Part shown: piece by piece, positions 1 through 12,519 of the stretch
How positions within the stretch are numbered: position 1 is the first letter of the stretch
Layout of the letters: each line of letters starts with the position of its first letter
Source: Sipunculus nudus
Taxonomy: Eukaryota; Annelida; Sipuncula; Golfingiida; Sipunculidae
Length of the DNA stretch: 64,000 nucleotides
Assembly (NCBI GenBank): GCA_026874595.1
Contig: CM049311.1
Location: forward strand, 74,280,953-74,344,952
Direction: 5' to 3'
Notes under the pieces: model-generated
The model's input: only the letters and a program-made list of their open reading frames with translations
Databases searched by the model: none
What the model was told of the DNA's origin: nothing
Position numbers and translations under genes: made by a program

Positions 1-2383
1 CAATTTGCGAGCCGTTTCGGTCGAGCGCTTTAACTTTGTCACTTTCAAAAGGACAAGTCTACAATCCCACTTTCCTTCACGTTAAGGCAGAATGTGCCGC
101 GGCGACATCAAAGAACAACCTCTTGTCGTTTACTTAAGCATACAATAAGACATTGTTTTGAACAGACGACCCATTAAAACTACACTGGTAACCTGTGTCT
201 ATAACAAATAGATTTTTTCTTTTCATCCGTCACCAAGCAATTACATCAAAAGAGAAATATACGAGGGGTCCATTTGGTATCTTGCACTCTAACAGATAAG
301 TCTTGAGCCATCTTGTCCACAAGCTAAGACTAATATATCAAGTTTCACTTGGAATCGGTGTGGATGCACATGTATCAGTATGTGTATGTATACACTATAG
401 GTATACAGGTATATGGCAACACGAGCGTTACGGGTGAGGTAAACCGACTAAAAGGGGCCCAATACATTTATGTCTGCATGGTTGTAAATTATAGATATTT
501 TATTCATAAAACCGTGTCCTACATGATGTATGAAATATGATATATAAACTGTACCCATCTCTCTGGTTATGATTTTTTTACTCCTGTATATTATTCATAC
601 ACATTTTATACAGAAATGTGAAAGAAAATGACATGTATATGCACGTGTATGATAGTTGTTTTACGTTTGGGTATATATTTTTCAATGTTATGTGAGTTTC
701 TTTTATATTTGCGGAGGAGCATGAAAAGAAAAATATTTGAAATATAATATAAAATATCATTATTATCATGCATTACACACAATTCTGTGTTAATTTATAT
801 ATTTAAGTATGCACGATATGCATTAAGTCAACGTGAAACATATTTAATTAAAAAAGAAACTCGCAGCAGTAACCATTTACCAAAAAAAAAAAACTTTGAA
901 AAGCAAGCACTTTTTAATGGGCCATTGGGCAACTATTGTTGTGAGTGCCGATGTGTACATGGTTACAATTGTAACGGCATAAACTAGTATGACTGAATTC
1001 AAGAAATGATTTTTTTGAAAATGCATGGAGGAGATAACGAATCTGAAGGAAATATTTTATTCATCCTGCTGAAGATATATAAACATATATTAAACACATA
1101 TAATAAACATATATTAAATATACATTATAAACAAATACAAAAGCGTGTACAGACTAATAAACACTGATTATAAAATAACCCTGTTGTTTATGTTATTATA
1201 TCCTGCGTATAACGTTCAACGTTATCATCATCTTACATGTCTGTATATAGCTTTGTTCTCGACACAGTTCCCTTGTGTCATGTATTGTATACTACCATGT
1301 ATAGACAGTCACTGTGGCAAGTGATATCACACAAGAATTTTGCAACAGTTTGTTCATGAACCGTGATGTTTGTCAGCGTGTCATAAGGTATAAATAACCT
1401 GATATCAGGTAAGCTTAAATAGGAGTTTTCTTGCGATTTTTAGTGTTGATTTCAGATATTTATTTGTGTATGTATGTGTGTATTGAAATAGGTGGCCACA
1501 CTGAGGCATAATTGGAATTAAAAATATCTTCTGGTCATTGTGTGACGGATCTCCTAATTTCACATTATGTCTCTAACCACGGCGACATGTTGAGTCTCCC
1601 TGCTAATTTTTAAATAAGGACATGAGACGTCGTGGCTCGCCGGCGCCTCGATCTGAGTAGCCATTCTCCAAGCAGAGGCGTCGTTTGTTACGTTAGAATG
1701 GTCCAAACTGAAGCTTGTGAGTTAGAGGTTTATGACCTTCACCTTTGTTGTGGTATGCTCGGCCATGATATATTAGTCATGAATAGATCACCTTGCTGCT
1801 CAGCAGCCATTGTGATGTGATATATGTGATGTCATTATTGTCAAGTTTGAAGGGTTTTATTTATACTAGACACGTGAATCAGGAGGTTCTGTTCCTGGGT
1901 TGTTGGGTGCGTGAGACTTAAATGGTCAATGTATGTCATTAGATGTGCGTCTTTTGCGTCGGACGTTGAACATGAACTCACCACCGTAATCTCAGGTATA
2001 CCACCCGCACGAGATAAAACTGTGCGGACGGTTTAACAACATCAAAATCACTTCTAGTTCGATGTAATAACCTTTCCAACATAATATTCTAACATCAAAA
2101 AAGATAGAATTCAGAGAGCGCACTCCTCCACAAACGTTCATGTGTCATTGAATATCCAAAACTAGGGATTCCTTGTAAAAATACTTCACAAAATATTTAA
2201 GTCCTACAAAAAATGTTATAACAAATCTCATAAAAAGAAAGTTATATAAACAGACATGTAAACTTAATCTTGTATCCGCATTCCGATTCGGATCTAAACT
2301 GTATAGCCCAACAGGGCCCTGTGCATTGCAGATCAAACAATCTATTCTGAATGGGTTACCCTGTTTAAATATGTTTTAATATA

Positions 2384-2384
<1 letters not shown>
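1..2384. other. Intergenic, no feature recognised
   Basis: AT-rich single-copy-looking sequence. Open frames are under 70 codons without splice sites or motifs. No gene is supported. Confidence 0.7.

Positions 2385-2439
<55 letters not shown>
2385..2439. repeat. (ATA)n microsatellite
   Basis: About 18 uninterrupted ATA units directly abutting the hairpin head of the 280-bp-core element. Confidence 0.93.
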
Positions 2440-2440
<1 letters not shown>

Positions 2441-3640
2441 TAGAATACGGGTAGTCGTCAAGCGACTACGTGTATCCGCCTAAATCAGAGTGGAACGGGT
2501 GAAGTGAGGTATGGATTGAGTGGCAAGGGGAAATAGAGTGAAGTGTTGCATATTAGCATGGATGTCTGCAGCCAAATTGTGTATGTAGGTTGCGCCACCT
2601 ACCACAAAAACCAGAAAGCCGTCCAAGTTGTATACATATGCAAAATTTAAGGCAGATAGGTCAAACCACTACATGTATATGAGTGATTTTAGCCCACGAC
2701 AGACAAACAGATGGACAATGTGCAAAAATGGTTGCAGGTGGCGCCACAAGTTTTGCGTATGATAAAGAGCTATGTGAGAACTACTAAGTATACACATGCA
2801 AAACTTTGGCCCAATCGGTCAAACGGTTCCCAAGATATGAGCTTGGATGTCTGCTGCATAAACTAGAATGTAGGTGGCGCCACCTGTCATAAAATCAAGA
2901 GAGCTGACGGGGATGTATAAAACTGCAAAATTTTTGGCAGATATGTCAAACCACTGCCGAGATATGAGTGATTTTATCTCATGGCAGACAAAAAGACGGG
3001 AGCTGTGCAAAAATGGCTGCAGGTGGCGCCACCAGTTTTGCGTATGATAAAGAGCTATGTGAGATCTATACACATGCAAAACTTTGGCCCAATCGGTCAA
3101 ACGGTTCCCGAGATATGAGCTTGGATGACTGCAGCGTAAACGTTAATGTAGGTGGGGCCACCTGTCATAAAATCAGAAAAGCTATCCAGGATGTATACGC
3201 ATGCCGAATTTCAGGTGAATTAGTCAAACCACTGCAGAGATATGAGTGATTTTAACCCTAGGCTGACGAACAGATGGACACTGTGGAAACATGGTTGCAG
3301 GTGGCGCCACCATTTTTTGTGTATGTTATAATGCTCTCCAAGGGCTACATTTGTGCAAAAAAAATTTCCTGATCGGTCAAACGGTTCCCGAGATATGTGG
3401 GTTTATGTGTGGAAACAGACGCACAAACGGACGCAGAGCGCAGAGGAAAGATCAGAGGTCAAAACAAACAAAACAAAATCGGGGCGCAACAGTTCGCATG
3501 TGACCCGAACATAATCCCGGGTTTCGTAAAATTCGTCCAGTGGTTACGGAGGAGTTCTCCGGACACCTACGCGGCGGCGGCGGCGGTTGGCTAACAACAT
3601 AGTATCCGCAAAACTCTGTTTTGGCGGATACAATAATAAT
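2440..3640. mobile_element. Putative non-autonomous element with 280-bp tandem core
   Basis: An (ATA)n tract leads into a short head with the perfect hairpin GTAGTCG-TCAAG-CGACTAC (2451-2469) and GTATCCGCC (2472-2480). A core of about three ~280-bp tandem units follows, and the tail has a hairpin GTATCCGCAAAAC/GTTTTGGCGGATAC (3602-3631). Each unit carries two versions of the palindrome GGTGGCGCCACC. Microsatellite, tandem core and hairpin end resemble the Helitron-related repeat elements described in bivalves, but I cannot prove the class. Confidence 0.5.
2541..3415. repeat. Tandem ~280-bp repeat, about three copies
   Basis: Anchors such as TCAAACGGTTCCCGAGATAT recur near 2819, 3097 and 3377, a 278-280 bp spacing. 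Each unit is a dimer of two related ~140-bp halves, each beginning near a GGTGGCGCCACC palindrome (about 2590, 2738, 2873, 3022, 3151, 3299). The open frames here are short and carry no known domain. Confidence 0.85.
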
Positions 3641-3928
3641 CACCTCAAAAATTTAACTGACTCTTTTGCTTCTCATAATCAAGAACTCTACAATTTTGTA
3701 ATACGTTCGCGAAAATGTATCTAAGAATACGGTGGCTGAATTAGGACACAGGAAAAAAACATTTATCTTGAGAGCTCGACATAACATCTCACAGAAATAA
3801 ATCGAAAATCACAAAAATGAACAGACAGACACAACAAGCATACTGGAGTCATCCTGTGACCACGAGAGGGCCAGATAGACAGGTGTGTTCACTATAGTCT
3901 CAAGAAGGACAAACAGTTTAATCTTATG

Positions 3929-3931
<3 letters not shown>

Positions 3932-3994
<63 letters not shown>

Positions 3995-4049
3995 TTATAC
4001 TGTAGCAGCATACGTATATATATATATATATATACATATTTATATATAT
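3932..4049. repeat. (TA)n tracts before the 48-bp array
   Basis: Two TA runs separated by GTACTTATACTGTAGCAGCATACG; the CTTATACTGTAG part matches the neighbouring minisatellite unit. Confidence 0.92.
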
Positions 4050-4079
4050 GGCACTGTTATCAAACCGTATCAATTAAAC

Positions 4080-4925
4080 TACATATATACTTATACTGTA
4101 GACTGAGTAGGATGTTACAAATGGTTTTTTAACAGTACTCAAACTGTAGACTGGGTATGATGGTACAAACGGTTCTTAAACTGTACTTATACTGTAGACT
4201 AAGCAGGATGGTACAAATGGTTCTTTAACTGTACTTATACCGTAGACTAAGCAGGATGGTACAAATGGTTCTTTAACTGTACTTATACTGTAGAGTTAAT
4301 AGGATGGTACAAATGGTTCTTTAACTGAACTTATACTGTAGACTAAGCAGGATGGTACAAATGGTTCTTTAACTGTACTTATACCGTAGACTAAGCAGGA
4401 TGGTACAAATGGTTCTTTAACTGTACTTATACTGTAGAGTTAATAGGATGGTACAAATGGTTCTTTAACTGTACTTATACTGTAGACTAAGCAGGATGGT
4501 ACAAATGGTTCTTTAACTGTACTTATACCGTAGACTAAGCAGGATGGTACAAATGGTTCTTTAACTGTACTTATACTGTAGAGTTAATAGGATGGTACAA
4601 ATGGTTCTTTAACTGTACTTATACGGTAGACTAAGCAGGATGGTACAAATGGTTCTTTAACTGTACTTATACTGTAGAGTTAATAGGATGGTACAAATGG
4701 TTCTTTAACTTTACTTATACTGTAGACTAAGCAGGATGGTACAAATGGTTCTTTAACTGTACTTATACTGTAGAGTTAATAGGATGGTACAAATGGTTCT
4801 TTAACTGTACTTATACTGTAGACTAAGCAGGATGGTACAAATGGTTCTTTAACTGTACTTAAACCGTAGACTAAGCAGGATGGTACAAATGGTTCTTTAA
4901 CTGTATTGATACTGTAGACTGAGAA
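4080..4925. repeat. 48-bp minisatellite with 144-bp higher-order unit
   Basis: About 17 copies of a 48-bp unit (GGATGGTACAAATGG core, then TTCTTTAACTGTACTTATAC). Units come in versions: TACTGTAGACTAAGC, TACCGTAGACTAAGC and TACTGTAGAGTTAAT. They repeat in that order for three cycles, forming a 144-bp higher-order period, then drift. Confidence 0.93.
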
Positions 4926-5271
4926 TATTGGAACCCTTACTTTATGGGTCCTTTAGAGAGATTTGTATCTCTAGATTTTTTTCAGAGGCGTTATGGGACG
5001 TACATCATTCGGAGTTGATCGTATTTTATTAGACGATCCTGATCCTGATGACCGACACTGATCTCTTGTGAAGGAATTTGAGACATTAGAGATATTTTAT
5101 CACCTTTTTTTAAATGCCTCGGATTTTTAAATGTACTACGGGTTTTTGGAAATCGGGCCGATAAAATGATAATAACTGATGCCCCAAGCTGTCAAAACTG
5201 CATGTGCAACCGCAGAAATCATTTCAGCAATTAAAAAAAAAATGCATTTCAATTAAATGTCCGTTTTTGCG

Positions 5272-5274
<3 letters not shown>

Positions 5275-5326
<52 letters not shown>
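5275..5326. repeat. (TA)n tract
   Basis: About 26 TA units, followed by TGTCACTGTCATCAAACCGT, which closely resembles the sequence after the 3932-4049 tract. Confidence 0.92.
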
Positions 5327-5329
<3 letters not shown>

Positions 5330-5698
5330 ACTGTCATCAAACCGTATCAATTAAACTACTTATGCATGAGGTCGGTTAACCCGTTGCTAATAGCCATTTA
5401 TCATTGAGATAAGTCACGCATGTTCCCCGATTGAACATGACAGTGCTTTTGCCGTGGATGAACCTAAAATAAATTTAAATATCCATAAAGAAAATATAGC
5501 AGTAGTGTATACGTAGAACGTGTGTACGATTTCTTTTACAACTGTCATATACCTAACTTAAACATTTATAGACCCAAGGAGCTGGCATGTAAAGCGGTAA
5601 CTATACTTTATATTTAAAAGGCTTTTTGGACGTACCGTTTCACCAATGCAGTATCTTTTTCCGGCGCGAGAAAGAACTAATTGATTAATGGCAATGCG

Positions 5699-5742
<44 letters not shown>

Positions 5743-5854
5743 TTATATATACTTTAAAATGTATACCTATATACTTATATATATTTATATGTTTACTTAT
5801 ATATAAAAATGCTAATATATAATTCTAATAATTTTTAATATATAAAACTGTGTG

Positions 5855-5894
<40 letters not shown>

Positions 5895-6715
5895 TTATTT
5901 ACAATATACATAGATAAACACAATTTAACTTTTTTATTATTATACTGTCATTTTATTCTTATTCTGCCTAGCAGTATTATGACTATCTGTTTTCAAAATT
6001 TGAGAGAAGATGCGAGGAAGGAATGTCCATCAAAGAGGCAAATAACCATGGTGACATAACAAACACGCTAGTGTTCTGTAGATCTTGTTTGACCCGACCA
6101 CAAACCGAGCATGAAAGCAGGCAGACTTATCGGGGACGTGACGATTTGTAGGTCGCAGTAACACTAAAACGCGGCCAGTTTAGCCAACAAAACACCTTCA
6201 TTCTTTGAAGATGGCCACCGGGCCGGCATACCTCGGGGTAATTTACTCACGGACAACAAATGAAATTAAAGTCAAATTTGTCACTGGATCAATTAGGTAA
6301 CGAATGTTTTAGTCAATAACAATAATAAGCTTGTGAGGCGTACACTGGGGAGAAATGGCCCTCAAGCAATTAGTGTTTACCTTACTCTGGCCAATTTAAG
6401 TGGAAACAATTACGGCTCAGCGGTATTTCTTACGTAAACTATCGGTGGCATATGGCTTTGTTACCGCAGGTGGCTGGAAATCCGAGAAAATCCCCCTAAA
6501 CAACCCCGGGCAAGTGGGTCCCCCGGTGAACCCAACAGTATTACACCCCAGCCGACTGTTCAATGAACATGCCTGTATGTAAATATAACTTTACAATAAG
6601 CATGATTCATATACAATGTAATATTTTACGAGATTATACAGTTCAACCTAAATTGATTTGTCAAATAAATTAAATAAAGTAAAATATAATATAATATCCC
6701 ATATAATTATGTTGT

Positions 6716-6790
6716 ATTTATATTATATTATATTATATTATATTATATTATATTATATTATATTATATTATATTATATTATATTATATAT
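6716..6790. repeat. (TTATA)n pentanucleotide repeat
   Basis: An uninterrupted TATTA-type 5-bp repeat, decaying into TATATTATTTTA by 6830. Confidence 0.9.
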
Positions 6791-6968
6791 TATTTTATAT
6801 TATATATTATTTTATATTATTTTATATTATATTATGTTAAAACAAAATGTAATTGATTTTTTTTTTATATGAAATGATCCTCTTTAACATAACATGAATT
6901 GATATAATAAATATTTATTTTATAACACAACATAATATAACGTTTTAAATGGGGCTAAACTAAATTTA

Positions 6969-6970
<2 letters not shown>

Positions 6971-7028
<58 letters not shown>
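6971..7028. repeat. (TA)n tract
   Basis: About 29 TA units in plain AT-rich sequence. Confidence 0.92.
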
Positions 7029-7031
<3 letters not shown>

Positions 7032-7832
7032 TAGACCCTGGTGATAATCTGAAATAATTAACTTTAGATAATTATTCTTTCTCTCTTTCAACAAACTGTG
7101 TGTCTATGTGAGAAAAAGTAAGAGGGACGGGTAGACAGAGACATGCACATTTAAGAACCAAGGTTAACACAACGATATGTCGAAAACGGAATGATTTGAA
7201 CTAAAAACGGCTGAAAATTATCAGGTTAAATTTAAGTTAAAATATATAAAACCGATGAAATTGAAACCAATAATTTTATATCTTTATGATTCATACAGAA
7301 TTCAACTGGTTTGGAAAATAAAAAAAGTAATATCTATGCCACATTGTAGAGTATATTTCAAACTTTCAGAACATGTACATATCACGCGGTTCCAAAGCAA
7401 CCATTTATAGGTATAATGACAGGGAAAAACGGAAGCACTGTAACTTTAAGCAGACTTTTGAGACAGCTCATGCAGATAACTTAAGTCAGGTAGCTATTAG
7501 CTAAAGTAATGAAAACACAGAATTTTCAGGAGGTATATGTAGTATGGTAAGCATATTTTTTTGTATATATTGAAATGCCACACAGAATGCTAAGTAGACT
7601 GGTGCCTTGGTCTTCACGCGCCATGCGTACGTACCTTATGACCCCCGGGACTTTCTCAGTTCAAGCACAACGAGGCAAACACCCATCATGGGTGGGCGAG
7701 CGGGCGGTTCTCAGCAGGTCATGACGATCTTGAATATTACTTGTATTTGTTTTTCAGTACGACTTATACAGTTATGAAAGCCAAATCATGAATGATAAAT
7801 ACATGCTGACATTTTTACTTGATTATATGGAA

Positions 7833-7834
<2 letters not shown>

Positions 7835-7897
<63 letters not shown>
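7835..7897. repeat. (TA)n tract
   Basis: About 31 TA units; a short (ATTC)n run follows at 7966-7990. Confidence 0.92.
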
Positions 7898-7901
<4 letters not shown>

Positions 7902-9099
7902 TCACACACACCGGTACCGTTAAAATAAAAATCTCAAATCCAGAAGGCTTATTAATAGTATGTAATTCATTCATTCATTCATTCATTCATATCAAGTAAT
8001 AAACATATACTTTTAAAAGTCATTATAAATTAATCTTACACAAGTCTTGCCGAATAAGTCCTGCACGCGCAGACAGGAGAACCTATAATATAGGCTATAT
8101 ATACAGTATATTACATATATACACTACAGCACAGCTAGTATGTGGTTTCTACACGTAACCTCTATAATTCAAAATAAATTGTGAGCCTATAAGCTGGTCA
8201 CTAATGTGTATACAATTTTCGCATAGTTTATACGAAGTGTCTGTTGAGAGCTTTCACCAACACTTTGTTACCAAATGAAGTCCCAAAGACTGGTCTACAG
8301 CGACCTTTGGTGTTAAGCTTGCAGACGCTGCTCGACATTTTGTAGCGTGTGTGATATGTTTACAACTCTTTCCGTGTGTGAGGAGTTGTTGGCCAGACGA
8401 GAAATTCGTCAGGGATGCCTTACAGCCATTTTCCCACCCGACGCCTAAGTAAAGCATGCAAACAACAAGACAGGGCGAGATGTGAACTGATGCCTTCCAT
8501 GACTCCCAGAAAAGAGGTAACGCTATTGTTTCGAGTGCTATCGGTAAACGGGAACCATGTTAACAATACAAGGAACAAGAAATCGCGACTGGTATCAGAC
8601 GATGCTATCTGTACTCGTGTCTTTTTGGCCGTGCGCAGTGATAACTCGTTCTGCTGCGTAGAAAGACCGCGTTCTATGCCAGCGATTATATATAACCATG
8701 TGAACTATCCGCGCCATCTGATGTGCCCATGTAAAATTCATGCGCCCTCATAGATAAGGATCACGCACTAATTGTAACCGACGGCAGACTGACTCAAAGC
8801 ACGTGATAAACATGCGCAGCATGATATAGCCATAAATTTTACATCATTTCTTTTCACACCTGATGAACATTTAAAACACTGATGAAACATTGGTTGTTGT
8901 CACACGATCCAAACTTTACGGTGAAAGTTAAAATAGCGGGTGTCACGCAAACATAGATTAACCTTCACCTTGCTGTGAATTTTTTCCTCTCTCATCGAAC
9001 GGCTTTATATATCATATATATCCAGTATCATACAGAAGACTACAACAGTGTTATTATGGCATAAAAAATCATATTTGTAGAAAATTGGTTAATAAGTAA

Positions 9100-9960
9100 A
9101 CTAGACGACCATAGGTCGAGCGCTTGCCAGAAATGATATGGAAACAGTCCAATGAATTAGCAATGACGACGAAGAAGAATAAAGCCATATTTTGTGAAGA
9201 AAGTACCGATACTGACAAAGTGTTGATCAAAATTATGACCTTGACCTTGACCAAAGTAATTACTCAAAACTGTGGCCTGTAGAATGCTATGTTTCATGCG
9301 CAAGAACAAGCAAGAAGGCAAAATTGAGAACAACTGACAAACACACAGACATACTGACAAAGTGAAATATCTGAGATAACAAATGACTAGATATGCTGTT
9401 GGAGAAGGTCAAGAGCAAAAAATGGCAAAAACAATATGATGTAGTGTTTTGAGTGAAGCGCCCCCTAGCGGATATTTTCGGAAAATGAAAAGAACTTTTC
9501 GAAATATTAGTGTAAGACATAAGATGTACCAGTTTTAAAAGGATTCGTGCAAAACTGTAGCCTGTAGAATGCTTATTGTAAGACGCAAGAACCAGCAAGC
9601 AAACGAAATTGAGGACAACTGACAAACAGACAGACGTACTGACACACTGACACATCGGAGAAGACATGTGACCAAACCTTCACATGGAGAAAGCTTAGAG
9701 GAATAAAATGAGCCTGAGTATGTGAAGATTAAACTAACATTGACGAAGTTATTAGGACAATTATCATTCGAAGTTTTTCGACGACCTTGACCTTGACCTC
9801 TGATTGGTATTGACAAAATTCAATAGGCTTCGGTGAATTTGGTTTCCTATCAACTGTGTAAGTTATAAAGCGTTCGCTGCAAAACTGTGCCCTGTTGACA
9901 GACAGACAAACATCGTTAAAAACAAACAGACATACGGAACTGACCAACATGCTTGCCGAA
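9100..9960. repeat. Diverged ~300-bp repeat, three partial copies
   Basis: The phrases CAAAACTGTGGCCTGTAGAATGC, CAAGAACAAGCAAG and ACAACTGACAAACAGACAGAC recur near 9265, 9550 and 9880. TGACCTTGACCTTGACC occurs at 9236-9254 and again at 9783-9798. It looks like an interspersed family that has been partly duplicated in tandem. A CTCF-like motif lies at 9457-9471. Confidence 0.65.
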
Positions 9961-10702
9961 ATCGAGGATTTCCAGCAAGGAACTAGTGGTCAGATACAGC
10001 CTAGTGATCGCAAAGTCACTCGGTCACCAACTTGAAATTAGGTTCTGAAATAATCCGCCAACTTTGACTTCATCTCTGCCAAAAACCCAGTGTTGAAAAA
10101 TTGGACGAACTGACGCAAACACGAACATATAGCTATAAAGCTATCCTCTAATGGGCTGCATCGTGATGATTTATTGATAGTTACATTTAAGTGTCAAGGA
10201 CTTTCCATCGTTAGTGCAATACGGATAAAAAGTAATGGGATGTTATTTTTTTAATCGACAGTAAACGGTCTTTGGTCTTCTCTCGCATGCAGTGACATTT
10301 TTGTTTTATTTAACTGTTGGTGGGGGGCTAACTAATAATAATAATAATAATTATTATTATAATAATAATAATAATATTTTTCATTTATATAGCGCTAATT
10401 CAACAAAATAGTTATCAAAAGCGCTCTACAAGACACAAAGCACAGTTTTACTCAAACATTAAATGTAGATTCCTACTAAAGCAAAGATTCCTAAAAGAAA
10501 CCCCTAATTTCTGAGAACTGCCAAAAGCTAATATAAAAAGGTAAGTTTTAAGATTTCTTTAAAAAAGCTAAAGATGGTGAAGACCTGATTGAGTGTGGAA
10601 GTTCATTTCATAACCTTGATGCCACAGCTGAGAAAGCTCTCGAACGACACATCTCACTTCGTGCTTTAGGAATCACTAAAAGCCCTCGGTCGATGACCTA
10701 AG

Positions 10703-10945
10703 CTACCTGACTAAAACATAAAAAGTTAAGAGGTTCCTAATGTAAATAGGCGATTGACCATTTATGGCTTTGTATACTAATAATAAAATTTTAAAATCAA
10801 TGCGCTGTCGCACTGGGAGGCAATGGAGTTCTTTAAGTATTGGTGTAATGTGGTCGCGCTTCTTGGCACCAGTTACAGGCCTAGCAGCTGCATTCTGCAC
10901 TCTCTGTAGCCGGTCCAGTAATTTGCTAGGAAGACCGCATACCAA
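10703..10945 (-). pseudogene. C-terminal fragment of the LINE ORF2
   Basis: An 80-codon stretch reading GLPSKLLDRLQRVQNAAARP, DHITPILKELHCLPVRQRID and YKAINGQSPIYIRNLL. This is the conserved C-terminal segment of CR1/L2-type ORF2 proteins, past the RT domain. It is separated from the RT fragment by several in-frame stops. Confidence 0.88.
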
Positions 10946-11186
10946 AGAGTTGAAACAGTCAATCCTTTAACTGATGAACGCACGAATTAATGTTATTAGT
11001 GAATCTTGAGATTGGAAACCCTTTACCCTAGCTATATTACGCAGGTGGTAATAAGCCAAATTACAAATATTATTTTACATGCTTGTCATGGCAAAGCCCC
11101 TGGTCAAACACCACCCCCAAGTTTCTAGCACTGTTTGTGGGCACAACCACAGAGTCAAATATGTTAAGAGTTTTCAAATGAATTTT

Positions 11187-11765
11187 TTACCTTTGTTGGT
11201 TTGTACCGATAATCAGAACCTCAGTTTTATCAGCATTGAATTTAAGCAGATTCTGACACATCCAAACACCTATGTCATGCAAGCATGTTTCAATGGTAGA
11301 AATAGGAACCTTTGATTCTGGTTTAAATGATACATAAATTTGGCTGTCTTCAGCATAAAAATGATAATCCATTCCATACTGTCGTACTAATTCACCAAGT
11401 GGTAATGTGTAAATTGTAAAAACCAGAGGCCCCAGCACAGAACCTTGTGGAATACCGTAGGTTATCTCAGTTGGAGAAGGCTTATGACCTGCAACACTAA
11501 TACTCTGACTTCGATTGCACAGGTACGACCTGATCCATTGCAAGGCAACTCCAGTTATTCCAAGCCTGGTGGACAACCGTTGTAACAGGAGCTGATGATC
11601 CAATAAATCAAAGGCAGCAGATAAATCCAAAAGTATGAGAATGGATACTTGTTGGGAGTCCATAGCCCAAAGGAGATCATTATATACTTTGAGCAGGCAT
11701 GTTTCAGTGCTATGGAAAGGTCTATATGCAGACTGTTGGTCTTCATACAAATGGTTTTCCTTCAT
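11187..11765 (-). pseudogene. Reverse transcriptase fragment of the LINE
   Basis: Longest intact stretch (192 codons) of the LINE reverse transcriptase, covering the finger and palm motifs. The catalytic box reads FYAEDS where active enzymes have (Y/F)-x-D-D, so the first catalytic aspartate is replaced by glutamate. The frame joins upstream RT sequence only through a frameshift near the ATG, and ends at a stop after GTNQQR. It is non-functional. Confidence 0.9.
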
Positions 11766-11974
11766 ATAGAAGTGATACGAGTGGCAACGATCTTTTCCTA
11801 CTCTTTAGTAAGGAACGAAAGGTTAGATATTGGCCGATAGTGCTTTAAAACGTGTGCATCAGGATTGCTTTTCTTCAACATCCTTAACAATTAAGGAACA
11901 AGTTCGCCAATTATATATGAAAAGATCTGTTGATGTATGAACTCCCGAATGTGTGCTAACTTGGATGTGGAATT

Positions 11975-12008
<34 letters not shown>
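11975..12008. repeat. (TG)n microsatellite
   Basis: About 17 TG units close to the 5' edge of the LINE remnant. Confidence 0.92.
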
Positions 12009-12010
<2 letters not shown>

Positions 12011-12519
12011 TGGTATGGCATGTAAGGCAAACAAGAAGTCTTAAACTTATATGCGTATTGATTCATGCATGTATGATATGTATGTGTGTATGTAACTAGT
12101 GCTTGTTTAAATTTATAGATTCAGGCATAAACTACAAAATATTAATATTACCCTTCTTCGCAAATATCTTTGACATCTTAAACAAAATGCTTTATAATAC
12201 CTCCTGCGCATATATACTTTTTGTATCATCCATTAATCATTTAACATAATTAAAATGGTTAGGACATATATACTAATAATCCACTGCAGGTGTCAACATT
12301 CAAAATACAAGTTAAAGGTAAACCGTCCTTTCAGTATTTTCAGACTGTTGAATCCTGTATGTTAATGGATTCATAACGCAAACGAGTATTTTACCTATAA
12401 ATGTTTGGCAAGATACTTTGGTACAACCAAAACCAAGCGGCGACGCCCATGTTTTTGGAGCAATGGAAACTCGGCAACATATAGGTGTCAACACAACATC
12501 GACCTGGGTACCCGCTCAC

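Larger units (their letters stand above)
4926..9099. other. Intergenic with microsatellites only
   Basis: Several (TA)n tracts and the (TTATA)n run are the only clear structure. GC-richer patches at 6060-6580 and 8240-8760 have open frames up to 112 codons but no recognisable protein. Confidence 0.65.
10335..11930 (-). mobile_element. 5'-truncated CR1/L2-type LINE, decayed
   Basis: Minus-strand remains of a non-LTR retrotransposon. Read from 11930 downward it encodes KHYRPISNLSFLT (RT start), then QSAYRPFHSTETCLLKV, LDLSAAFDLLDH, GIPQGSVLGPLVF, and later RLQRVQNAAARPVTGAKK and ELHCLPVRQRIDFKILLLVY. It ends in an (ATT)n tail at 10335-10376, a usual CR1/L2-group 3' end. Stops and frameshifts interrupt it near 11770-11815 and again below 11187. 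Confidence 0.9.

Noticed and set aside
6400-6582. 60-codon plus-strand frame, GC-richer
   Set aside because: Short, no family resemblance, splice-like sites no better than chance.
8415-8753. 112-codon plus-strand frame with a TTACAG acceptor-like and GAG|GTAACG donor-like site
   Set aside because: The protein has no recognisable motif, and the region is not supported by any neighbouring exon.
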